Assembly (NCBI GenBank): GCA_947685225.1
Contig: CANTUV010000010.1
Coordinates: forward strand, 248,001-312,000
DNA: 64,000 nucleotides
Source of the DNA: Garcia nutans
Lineage: Eukaryota > Streptophyta > Magnoliopsida > Malpighiales > Euphorbiaceae
Direction: 5' to 3'
The position numbers and the translations under genes were made by a program. Below are positions 1 to 10,084 of this stretch, piece by piece. The stretch's first letter is position 1; each line of letters opens with the position of its first letter. Below the pieces are notes generated by a model that was not told the DNA's origin, ran no database searches, and was given only the letters and a program-made list of their open reading frames with translations.

Positions 1-1158
1 ATGCATCAACATAAGATTAATTTGTCTAACATGGCAATCAATAAGATCTTGAATAATGCACTGGATAAACTTGCAGATCGAAATCTAAGTTTTCAACCAG
101 ACTACGGTCTTAAAAAAAAAAGAAAATAACTGCAGCGGCAGAGTTAGCATTTCAATGTCTGAAGAGTGAAATGAAGTTGAGACCGTCAATGATGCAAGTC
201 CAAGAGACTCCAAAGAAGATACAAAACAAAATCTACAATACAGAGAAGGCAGAGAAGACGATAGATACTCCATCGGAAGATGTCTGCGTCCATTTTCACT
301 AGACACTGTCACTGGGAAATGGATCAGCTGTTCTATTACACCTAATTTCAGTGTTTGGACAGTTTTGATTACTTCACTATATTTTCCAGTAAATAGCACA
401 GTTTTAAATGATTAATAGTGGCATTATAGCTACAAGGCAATGTTTTTTCATTGTGAAATTGAAATGTGATGCAAAAGCTGCACTGGTAAAACCTTAATGA
501 ATTTATCACTACATGCTGCTATTTAAATCACATTTTCTTCTTCTAAGGTCACAGACATAAAAGCTATTCTCTTTCTCCTGGCATTCAGAAATAATTATAA
601 CCTGAAACATGTTCGACCCTAAATGATTATCATAACTTAGTTTATGAAGTCAACATTGATGCGATCCTTAAGAAAATCTAGTTTATTTGTATTGGATAAG
701 AGGGAAAAAACAAAACCAAAGGAAACTGGTACGTATGTTGCTATCTGCAGAAAGTTGCAATCACTTCACATTATGAAGAAAAGAAATTCTCCTATTTGTA
801 GAGAATGAACATAACTGATGAGAATGTATAGATCCTGTGGAAGAGCAGAAATAGAAACCCAACCTTTTTTTATCCTGAATGACTCATTTTATTTCTGTTC
901 TGTTTTATTATGGATCATTATGTTATAGGTTTATAAAATTTATACAAGCCTCTATTTGATATTTTAGATGCAGATTTTAAGATTACAAATTGATTTCCCT
1001 TAATTATTGAGTTAATTCTCTTTAAATGCTTACACTGCATAAAATACAATATTAGTTTTATGCTTATTTTTCAAACTACAAAGAACCAAAAAAAAAGAAT
1101 TTTGTATCGACTTGCCAAATTATAAACCATAAGTAAAAATTTGTAGTGTATTCTTGTC
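1..1158. other. Gene-free 3' flank of the receptor-kinase pseudogene
   Basis: AT-rich sequence with frequent stops in all frames. Short reading frames here show no recognisable domain or codon pattern. It lies downstream (3') of the minus-strand receptor-like kinase and probably contains its former 3' UTR and intergenic DNA. No RNA gene, repeat array or transposon end was seen. Confidence 0.6.
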
Positions 1159-3536
1159 TTAAACTGAAGAAGCAGAAGGGTTACCTCCTGAAGTTGGGGG
1201 GGAAACATTGAAAGGCTTTGGAGGAATTTCCAATGCTTCACCCCAAACTTCCAACATAAATAAAACCTCACTCATAGATGGCCTCTGCAAAGGATTTGTC
1301 TGTATGCACCACAGTCCTACTAATATCATTTTTCTTGCAATTTCATAATCATCTTTGGTGATGACAGAATATAGTCCCAAGTCATTTTGAAGTTGGAGCC
1401 GGTGATAAATCCAATATGGAAAATAGATTTTAATCCCATCATCCGCTCTAACATTTGCATTCTTTCTTCCACTAACCATTTCCAATATCATCATTTCATG
1501 GCTATACACGTCTGCCTTATGTGAAACTCTTCCAAAGCTTCTACTGTATACTTCTGGAGCAATGTATCCAATCGTTCCCATGGGGTCTTCCGTAAATGTA
1601 ATACTTTCTTTCTTTGAACATAGTTTAGAAAGTCCAAAATCAGTTATCTTTGGATTAAAATTTTCATCAAGAAGTATGTTATGAGGTTTGATATCAAAAT
1701 GCAAAATCCGAGTGTTACATCCACCATGTAAATACTCAAGTCCTCGAGCTATTCCAACTGCAATTTCGTAGAAATTTTCCCACCTTAGAGAGCAACAGCT
1801 TTCCAAGTGTCTCTGTTGTATATGAACTTTTCAAGTGAACCATTAGCCATGAACTCATAAATGAGTGCTCGCTTGTGACCTTCAAAGCAGAATCCTAACA
1901 AAGAAACTATATTAACATGTGAAGTTTGACTAATTGTAGCGACTTCATTAATAAATTCTTCCCCTTTCCGCTTCCCTTTCAAATTGTCAATAAGGATCTT
2001 CACTGCTACAGGACGACCATCTACGAGCCTCCCTTTGTAAACACTTCCATAGCCTCCTTGGCCTAATTTATTCTTGAATGAGTCTTTCATTTTCTTTACA
2101 TCTGAGTAGCTGTATCTTTTTGGAGCAATGGACTGTCTAATAACTTTCTCAATACTCCAATAACTATTATTCGTTTTTCCTTTCCGGAAGGGGATAATAA
2201 CCGTTTGATTTGATGCTACATTGTCTTTTAAGACACCAAAAGGAACTAACAATGACGGAGGAAAATAATATCCCAGTCAACGAAAACCCAGATATTCCTA
2301 TTAAAGACTTCTTTAGACTTGATTCTTGGCCTGCAACACAATAAGTTGCATCAAACAAGCTTAAAGTTTTAGGCTAGAAAGTACGAGTTCAAACTCCAAC
2401 CAGAGCCTTATTATTATTATTTTTTTAAAAAAAGAAAGAAGATGCAGGCCCGGCCCTTGGGTAAGCCAAGGCAGCCCATTGCCTAGGGCAACCCACCCAG
2501 GAGGGCAACCCACTACATATATATATATATATATTTACATTAATACACATGAGTAGTAAAAGAAAATTAATAAATGGGCTACTTCCTTTGTTTATAAAAA
2601 TATATATATACAATGCCCACAAATAAAAAAAATTGATAGTCTTCAAAGTAATTAAACAATCAAAATTTTAAATTATCTGGGGCAACCAAAAGTAATGGAT
2701 TGACCCTGGATACAGGCTAGAAGAGTAGAGTAAGAGAATACCAATTTCATACCAGAACTCATTCTTGATCCTGAACAGGATGCATTCCCAGGTTGCTCTT
2801 TCTGAAGGCAAAGAAACTCATGCGTGGTCAAATTAGAACCACAAATCCCATCAGATTCCTGACAGTTAACACAAAAATGTATGTGCGCATGATATTCAAC
2901 ATCAAAATCTTCACTGACAGCTTCATTTATCGTCTTGAATCCACCAAACAGTTGAATTAGATTTGCCTGCGAAATTGGAGTTGTCAGTTGAGCATTACAA
3001 TATTTTTTAAGGTAAGGTTTTTCAACCTCCCAGGTAACTTCATCTGCAAAGTAATTGTAAACACCTGTATCTTGTTCACCACATGTAAAATTACAACTCT
3101 TCATAGCATCCACCCTTGGAGAACCATACATTAATGTAAGACTTCTGAAAGTTGAAGTAAAACCAAAAAGAGGATGATTCAGAGCAACATCTTAGAGATT
3201 TTTAGTGTCAAGACAAGGATCTTGCCATAAGTCCCATCTTACAATCTTCATTTCATAACTTTCTTGATTTATATTTAGGACAAAGAATTTTTCATTACCA
3301 ATATTGATAAATGGGTATTGATCGCTACGACAATCGAGAAAAAAAATATGGTGACCTCAAAATTCAGGAACATTTGTACCCCGGAAAGGGTACCCAATTC
3401 CTTGTATGTGTCCACACTTGTAATAAGAAGAGAAACACTTGTTGAAAAGATCATCACCATCATCATTGTTGTAATAACATATTGGGAAGATGATGATGAT
3501 CACCAATAATAGGAAGAGGTGGTTATTGTATTTCAT
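1159..3536 (-). pseudogene. LRK10-type receptor-like kinase pseudogene (GUB_WAK + WAK_assoc + kinase)
   Basis: A cell-surface receptor kinase of the LEAF RUST 10 locus-like family; intact members sense extracellular cues and phosphorylate Ser/Thr. Exon 1 (3536-2753) starts at an ATG followed by a hydrophobic signal peptide (HLFLLLVIIIIF), then a GUB_WAK_bind domain (YKCGHIQGIGYPFRG) and a WAK_assoc domain (CVNCQESDGICG). A 422-bp intron (2752-2331; donor GTATGA, acceptor TTGCAG) follows. Exon 2 (2330-1159) encodes a membrane segment (GILFSSVIVSSFW) and a kinase with the Gly loop GQGGYGSVYKG, VAVK, HFDIKPHNILLD, DFGLSKL and GTIGYIAPE. Lesions: TGA at codon 60 (3357-3359), TAA at codon 115 (3192-3194), a +1 slip in an A run near 2172, and a one-base loss near 1806 between NRDT and LESCC. 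The subdomain IX motif reads DVYSHEMM, losing its usual glycine. The order, exon phase and splice sites are otherwise intact, so this is a recent pseudogene or a badly sequenced gene. Confidence 0.88.
2445..2708. mobile_element. Putative hAT-type MITE inside the kinase intron
   Basis: Within the only intron of the kinase pseudogene. The left end starts CAGGCCCGGCCC and is followed by GC-rich 'gcctagggca' motifs typical of one plant hAT end; the right end is GATTGACCCTG, so the two ends resemble each other only after several C-to-T/G-to-A changes. An AT microsatellite lies inside. No matching 8-bp target duplication is visible, so the boundaries are tentative. Confidence 0.4.
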
Positions 3537-3580
3537 TTGGGGATTACTACAAACATGTTAAGGACACAGATGTATGAATA

Positions 3581-3988
3581 TTACAAAGCTGAAGCTAAAT
3601 TGCTAGATAGTACTAACATAAAAAATGTGTTATTATCCATTAAAAATAAAGAATTGAATGAACCCATTTTATTGGCTCTTATTAAATAAGAGTAGATGAT
3701 CACTATGGCTACCATGGATTGGATTTTTAGGAAAGGAGATATTCTGTTCGTCACTATACCTGAACCTTTGTCCGCCAATCCAACATCAAACTTTACCGAA
3801 ACTTTCATCCCATTTACCCATTTTACTCGTATGGCTTCATCCATGTTGCAATCTTCTACCCCATCAGTACAGGCAATTAAATATCTTACCTCTACACTTC
3901 CAGACTTCATTGCATCTTTCAATCCGCAGTCCAGCATAAACCCTCTCCCTCCTACGGCACATGATACCCTCAAACCTCGACCTGCCAA
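3581..3988 (-). other. Unrecognised open frame between kinase and gypsy element
   Basis: A 135-codon open frame whose first half (GRGFMLDCGLKDAMKSGSVE and VKWVNGMKVSVKF) has a protein-like composition, but I do not recognise it. The opposite strand is also open over 3696-4010. No intron, start context or neighbour supports a real gene. It may be a captured gene fragment, part of the truncated 5' region of the adjacent gypsy element, or chance. Confidence 0.15.
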
Positions 3989-4169
3989 CTACCAAACCCC
4001 ACCCCTGTAATATAACCCTGACTCGAACTAGCAATACAAACCCAGAGATATTTCCCCCAAAGGCACAAGGCTAGTTCGAAGAAGGCTCCATTCTCCAGAA
4101 CAGTCAACATCCCACACACCTACCCCCCATGTCAATATCCACCTAAACCCAAGCTAAGAGGAAAGAAGC

Positions 4170-5330
4170 CATGATAACTGCTGAAGATATTAATGCCTTG
4201 ATGAAGGACACAATCAAACACAAGCGTAGAGGTGCAGCGTTGCAATACGATGCCACCTTTTGTTCCCCTTTATCTAAACAGATCATTCCTTAATGAAATT
4301 TATCCCAGTTCCCATATACCGAAGTTGAAAGAGTATAGTGGAACATCAGACCCTCAAACGCATGTGGACTACTTTTACAACACTGCCCTTATATCTATAA
4401 CTTCAGATGTTGCTTTGTGTAAACTATTTCCCAAAACCTTCACGGGCAATGCCCAACTATGGTACAAGAACCTTGAGCCGCACTCTATTCATAACTTTAA
4501 CCAATTCACTGAGCTTTTCATTAATAAATTCGCGGCCTCCATCAAGCCTGCCAAAACAACGACTGACTTATTCAAAGTCATGTAGAAACCTGACGAAACA
4601 CTGCGACAATATGTTGATAGATTTCATGACATAGCAGGCAAGATACAAAGGGTTAACTTTGAGATAGCGTTGGAACCTTTGATCCGGAACACAGAATGCC
4701 TTCAGTTTTCTTGCTCATTAAGTAAGAACCCACCGCATGATTTTATGGAGCTTATAGACCGGTCATACAAGTATATTCAGGCTGACGAAGATGGTAGAGT
4801 ATGGCAAGAACTCCATTCCCAACATCAAAGTCATAGCTGAGCCCAAACCTCTAGAGGATCTCAAAAACCTGAGTTGCCTAAACAACATGCACACAAGCTG
4901 GATGCACTGAGCCAATTCAAACCAAATACCTCATAGAGAAACTCTAACCCTAACCACATGAAGCAACCTACCCAACATTACCCCAACCATACCTACCACA
5001 TCACTAAGGCCCCAGAATAATTTACTCCTTTGACTATCTTCAGAGCTAATATTTTATGATGGCTCAAGTAGAACACCGAGGTTAATTGGCCTAAATCTCT
5101 CAGAGAAGATCCAAATTGAAATCAAGAGTTGTACTACAGTTTTCATCAATGCCATGGTCATAAAACAAATGATTGTCACAAACTGAAGAGGGAAATAGAG
5201 TGACTGATTGGGTAGGTCAACAAAACAGTTCGTTGCGTTGGTTATCGAACAAGATGGATAGGCCGAGCCTAGCTCCCAAACTTTTGCAACCTTTAGAAAA
5301 GCTCCGGGCGGGGTGATTAATGTCATAGCA
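4170..5330 (+). pseudogene. EL1 gag remnant
   Basis: A retrotransposon gag (capsid) region. The recognisable core is IPKLKEYSGTSDPQTHVDYF and LWYKNLEPHSI, matching the 'D.YDGTTDP..H' and 'A..W...L' pattern of Tat-lineage gag. A zinc-finger-like FHQCHGHKTNDCHKLKREIE tail lies near 5135-5200. The frame is broken before 4232, and TAG replaces an expected CAG at about 4585 (K.MxKPDETLRQYVDRF). It cannot make a full gag product as it stands. Confidence 0.75.
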
Positions 5331-5423
5331 GGAGGTGAACATTATGATATTGCTAGGGCTCCATAGAAACAGAGGGCTAAAGAACTTTTTTCTATTGCAG
5401 AGATCTCGAGATCCTCCAGCTCA

Positions 5424-5800
5424 GTGATCACCTTTTACCCTGAAGAGTCACATCAGATCACTGGCCCCCACTCCGATGCCTTAGTAGTGGAAGCTGTAAT
5501 ACAAAATTATTTAGTCCAACAAATATTGGTTGACACGGGCAGCACCATAAACTTATTAACTCTTAATGCTTACAAGAAGCTCGATTTATCACCCGTTACT
5601 TTAAAGCCCATCATTGCACCTTTGGTTGGTTTATCCAGACACTCAATACCGGAATTGGGATCTGTCATGCTCAATGTACAACTAGGGGATGGCCCTACAA
5701 CATGAAGCTGTCAAACTTATTTTATGGTAGTAGATATGAGCCTTGATTACAATGCTATTTTTGGGCGTCCACTGTTGGTAGGTGTAGATGCATGTATCTC
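5424..5800 (+). pseudogene. EL1 aspartic protease remnant
   Basis: Retropepsin-like domain that would process the polyprotein. The active-site motif ILVDTGSTINLL is intact and is followed by the family-typical HSIPELGSVMLNVQLGDG and, after a TGA, FMVVDMSLDYNAIFGRPLL. The latter corresponds to the conserved 'YN.ILGRP' block. The frame is broken by stop codons downstream of position 5705. Confidence 0.75.
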
Positions 5801-6089
5801 AATGCGAAGCTTGCTTATAAAAGTTCCAACTCCTCAGGGCCCAGCAGTTATGAGGGGAAATCAATAGGAAGCTTAGGATTCTTATGCAGTTCTACTTAAA
5901 GATGTCAACTTGGTACTCCCAGTCGATTCCCTAGATTTGCCTGACAGCTCAATGTCACGCACATAACTTGTTAACATGTTAAAAGAAGTAAGGATAGAGG
6001 AAGACAAAATCTTCAAAATTGCAAGTAATTTTGAGCATCAGAAGGAGAGTGCACTCACTCTGGTGTTGACAGATCATCAAGACATCTTT

Positions 6090-7330
6090 ACTTAGAACTT
6101 AGCCGAGGTTAAGGGTATCTCGCCCAAACTTATGATCCATGAACTCCATATTAATCCCAATGCCACTCCAGTATAGCAGAAGAAAAGAAATTTAGGGCTA
6201 GAACAATAGTTAGTGGTGGAACGAGAAGTAGAAAAACTCCTGAAGGTTGATTTCATAAAGTAAGGGATGTTTCCAGATTGGTTATCGAATGTGGTGTTAG
6301 TGAAAAAGGCTAACGACAAATGGAGATTGTTCTTGGATTTCACTAATCTGAATAAGGCATGCCCAAAGACTCTTATCCATTACCCAACATAGATCGCCTG
6401 GTTGATTCCGGGCTATGCAGAGTACAATTTTATTAATGCTTCATCTGAATACCACCAGATTCCTCTGAAGGTTGAAGATCATAGCAAAACTTCATTTATC
6501 ACTGCCAAAGGGACTTATTGTCATATATTCATGACGTTTGATTTAAAAAAACATGGGGACCACATACTAAAGGCTCATTAATAAGCTCTTTTGAGATCAG
6601 ATAGGCCAAAATATGGAAGTGTATGTTGATGACATAATTATAAATTCCCGAACTTCAGTCTAGCACCTCAAAGATCTGGCAGATATCTTTGCTATACTCT
6701 GGCAAGCTAATATGAAGCTCAACCCAGAGAAGTGCACCTTCGGAGTTCAGTCTAGTAAATTTTTGGAATTCATCATATCAGAGAGAGGCATCGAGGCTAA
6801 CCCAGAGAAGATAAAAGTAGTAGTAGAAATGGAGCCACCAAAGAACATTAAAAAGGTATAGAAACTGAATGGCAAAATCACCGCTCTAGGAAGATTCATC
6901 TCTTGTTCAGCAAAGATATGCTTACCATTCTATAAAATTTTAAAGAATCTGAAAAACTTCTAATGGACGGAGGAATGCCAACATGCCTTTGAAGAATTAA
7001 AACAATTCTTGAGCTTACCCCCACTGCTCAACTAGCCTGTCTAAGGCGAAATGCTTTATCTTTAACTTTCAGCTTTTCCTGGAGCCTTGGGTTCAATTTT
7101 GATTAGAGAAGAAAATGGTCAGTAGTACCCAATTTATTATACCAACCACGCCCTAAAAGGATCTGAACTTCGGTACTTCCTATAAAAAAATTTAGCCCTT
7201 GCACTTCGGTCTACTTCACAAATACTCATTTCGTACTTTAATGCACATACCATCACTGTAGGAACCAATTCTTGTTTGAAGAAACTTCTTATATGGTTGA
7301 AAACTTTAGGCTATTTAACAGAATAGGCAA
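6090..7330 (+). pseudogene. EL1 reverse transcriptase / RNase H remnant
   Basis: RNA-dependent DNA polymerase region. Recognisable blocks are WRLFLDFTNLNKACPK, then MEVYVDDIIINS (the YVDD catalytic box, near 6615-6650), NPEKCTFGVQSSKFL and an RNase H segment with SAFPGALGSILIREENGQ and YPIYYTN. At least ten stops and several frameshifts interrupt it, so no enzyme can be produced. The order of blocks is collinear with gypsy RT. Confidence 0.75.
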
Positions 7331-7439
7331 CACGACTGGCAAATTTGATGTGATATATGAACCCAGATTAGCCATGAAAGCACAAGTCCTAGCAGACTTT
7401 ATCATCGAATTATATGAATAACCCTCTGATTACTCATCT

Positions 7440-8076
7440 GTAAAATCTTGGACTCTCAATATAGATGGTGCTTCTGGAATAGAGGGGGCTGGTATAGGAG
7501 CAATACTTATAAGCCCAGAAAAAAATACAAATTAAATGCTCAACGAAGCTTAACTTTACAGCTTCCAACAATATGGCAGAATATGAGGCCATCTGTTTAG
7601 GGCTAAGACTTGCTTCAAAAGTTCAGTCGGAGTCACTACAAATATTCTTGGATTCTCAACTGATAGTCAGCTAATTAATAGGGAAGTATAAAGCTCAGAA
7701 ACCAACCATGGTCTGATACAAGGAGCACATAGCCAAACTTTTTGCAGCTTTGGAGAAAAAACATTATTCTTGGGAAATTCACCATATAGTTCGGGCAGAG
7801 AATGAGCAAGCCAAAAAGCTGGCTAAAGCCGCTACCACGAAGGAGAGAAGTCATGAGCAAGGGGTACTCTTTGAAATTATTGAATGTTCGAGCTATGAAA
7901 CCTCATCTGTCCTGGCAGTTGAATTGATGGATGGGTGGAGGCTTCCAATTTACAAGTTTTTAGATTCTGGTGAACTACCAGAGGACCCAGTGGAAGCCAA
8001 GAAAATTGCTATGAAGTCTAGTTTGTATGCTATCCACAATGGACTCCTATATCGAAGACCTTTCTCTAATCCATAG
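7440..8076 (+). pseudogene. EL1 second (archaeal-type) RNase H remnant
   Basis: The extra RNase H that defines the Tat clade: WTLNIDGASGIEGAGIGAIL (first Asp), NMAEYEAICLGLRL (Glu), IFLDSQLIVS (Asp) and ENEQAKKLAKAATTKE. In the last block the usual A-D-A-L-A motif is replaced, so the fourth acidic residue is absent. Stops lie at about 7433, 7533 and 7551. The open stretch 7750-8076 leads into the region before the integrase zinc finger. Confidence 0.7.
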
Positions 8077-8087
8077 AGCATATGTAT

Positions 8088-8820
8088 ATCTGAAGATGAA
8101 GGTAATTACTTACTAAGAGAGATTCATGAAGGGATATATGGAGTATATGAAGGAGCTCAAGCTATAGACCGAAAGGCTCTACTCCAATGATACTTTTGGC
8201 CATCAATGGGTATAGATACGAAGAGCCTAGTGGAAAAATGTGGCAAGTGTCAGAAGTTTGCTAACATATAACACAGATCTTCTGCCAAACAGAGATATAT
8301 CAGAAGCCCGTGGCCTTTTGTCTAGTGGTGAATGGACATCCTAGGTCCTTTCCCCCAAGTCTCAGCTCAAAGAAAGTTTATGGTAATCACAGTTGATCTT
8401 TTCACTAAATGGGTAGAGGCTGAGCCTCTCACTTCCATAACTCCTGCCGCAGTCATAAAGTTCTTTAAGAAGTCTGTTATCACAAGGTTTGACATTTCAC
8501 ACACCCTAATCAGTGACAATGATAAACAATTTGATTACAGACAATTCAGGGAGTACTATGTTAAACTCAAGATAAACCTCTGGTTTACCTCGGTCTACCA
8601 CCCTCAAGCCAACGGTCAAGCTGATGTCACAAATCAAACTATCTTGGTGGGGCTAAAGAAGAGACTTGATGAACTTTATAATGTCCCTTGGGCTTACCAC
8701 ACTTCTCCACGAACTTCTACTGGGGAGACCCCCTTTATATTGGCTTATAGCACTGAAGCGGTCATTCCTGTTGAGATTGGACTCCCATAGGCCAGGACTC
8801 TCAATTTTTCAGAATAACAA
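8088..8820 (+). pseudogene. EL1 integrase remnant
   Basis: DNA integrase. An HHCC-like zinc region (EIHEG ... KCGKCQKF) is followed by a long open stretch at 8332-8790 with the catalytic core: MDILGPFPQ (first Asp), LISDNDKQF (second Asp) and HPQANGQADVTNQTI. Relatives normally carry Glu in this last block (GQAEVTN); here GAT encodes Asp, so the D,D35E triad is altered. The motif TGETPFILAYSTEAVIPVEI identifies a gypsy-type integrase. Stops flank the core. Confidence 0.8.
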
Positions 8821-9362
8821 GAATCAGACTCTAGATATAACTTGGATATGTTAGAGTATAAGAGAGAGCAAGCTAGTATTAGGGTTGAAGCATGTAAAGC
8901 TCGGATGACTAGTTTCCATAACAGATGAGTTTGCTCTAAGTAGTTAAGCAAAGGAGAAATGTTACCACCCAGGGGCTAGCAGGATCTAGGAAGCTCGAAA
9001 CAAACTAGGAAGGACCCTATAAAGTTGCCGAAGCACTTAGAGGAGGTGCATACAAGCTACATACAATGACTGGTAAAGATATTTCAAGGACCTAAAATGC
9101 CAACAACTTAAAGAAATACTCCCAGTGAGCTTTTACGAATGTTTCAATTGTAACCTTTTGAATATTTATTTCTCTTACATTTCTCATGATCGTAAATGAT
9201 TCTTGTATATTGCACTCATGAAAAATAAGAAAGTGACATCGGGCATAATGAAAAGAGCCCGTATACTTCCATAATTCAATACTTGAATATACTTGATTAT
9301 AATGGATTCACATGCATGAACACGTAAACACTTAAGTATTCAGTAATGCATTCAAATCTTTG

Positions 9363-9712
9363 AGCAATTGGATATCTCGAATAGCTTGTCGTGCCTCGTA
9401 TACTGAACTCTGTAGTGCCCCATTACGTATATCTCAAATAGCTCACCGTGCCACACATACCGAGCTCTACAGCGCCCTATTGCGCATATCTCAAATAGCT
9501 CATAGTGTCTCGCACACCGAGCTCTACAGTACCCCATTGTGCATATCTCAAATAGCTCATCGTGCCTCATACATTGAGCTCTGTAGCGCCCCATTATGCA
9601 TATCTCAAACTGCTTACTGTGCCTCGCACACCAAGCTCTGCAGTGCCCATTGCACATCTCGTAAATAGCTCATCGTGCTTCACACGCCGAGCTTTACAGT
9701 GCAATTTCACTC
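9363..9712. repeat. 57-bp minisatellite in the EL1 3' region
   Basis: About six tandem copies of a 57-bp unit (starts near 9391, 9448, 9505, 9562, 9619 and 9675), each containing the blocks 'ATCTCAAATAGCTCA' and 'CCGAGCTCTACAG'. The unit length is a multiple of three, so both strands stay open and show repeated 19-residue peptides, but there is no evidence of translation. It lies between integrase and the antisense ORF, where Tat elements often carry tandem repeats. Confidence 0.85.
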
Positions 9713-10084
9713 ATTTTAAACAAATGATTCAGCCCTTCATATCATTTTGAATTGTGCAATGTCCCGCTTGGGAACTAAACTACATTTAAGTGATCATAGT
9801 AGTCAATTGTTCATATATGCTTTCCGCGATCCTATGCTTAAAGTAAAGAAATTTAAGTAAATGCTTAACATATATATTTTAACCCAAAAAACAAATCACA
9901 AGCATTCATAGGTCGGCCTTTACATCAAATATAGGCCACCAACAATAACTTAGTTACAAAAGAGCAAAAATAAAAATGTAAAGTTCCATACCGAGCTAAT
10001 AAAGCTCTCCACCGAGCTTCCTGAAGCTCTTTATTGAGCTAAACAAAAAAGTATGTGCACTGAAAAGCGAAGGTGCATATCAAG

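Noticed and set aside
1159..2358. Three separate small genes for membrane and kinase parts
   Set aside because: The fragments are one exon split by two single-base frameshifts.
3318..3509. Plus-strand ORF of 63 codons
   Set aside because: Antisense to the signal-peptide/GUB_WAK region of the receptor-kinase pseudogene.
9363..9712. CRISPR-like array
   Set aside because: Units are contiguous 57-bp tandem repeats without unique spacers and lie in a plant retrotransposon.
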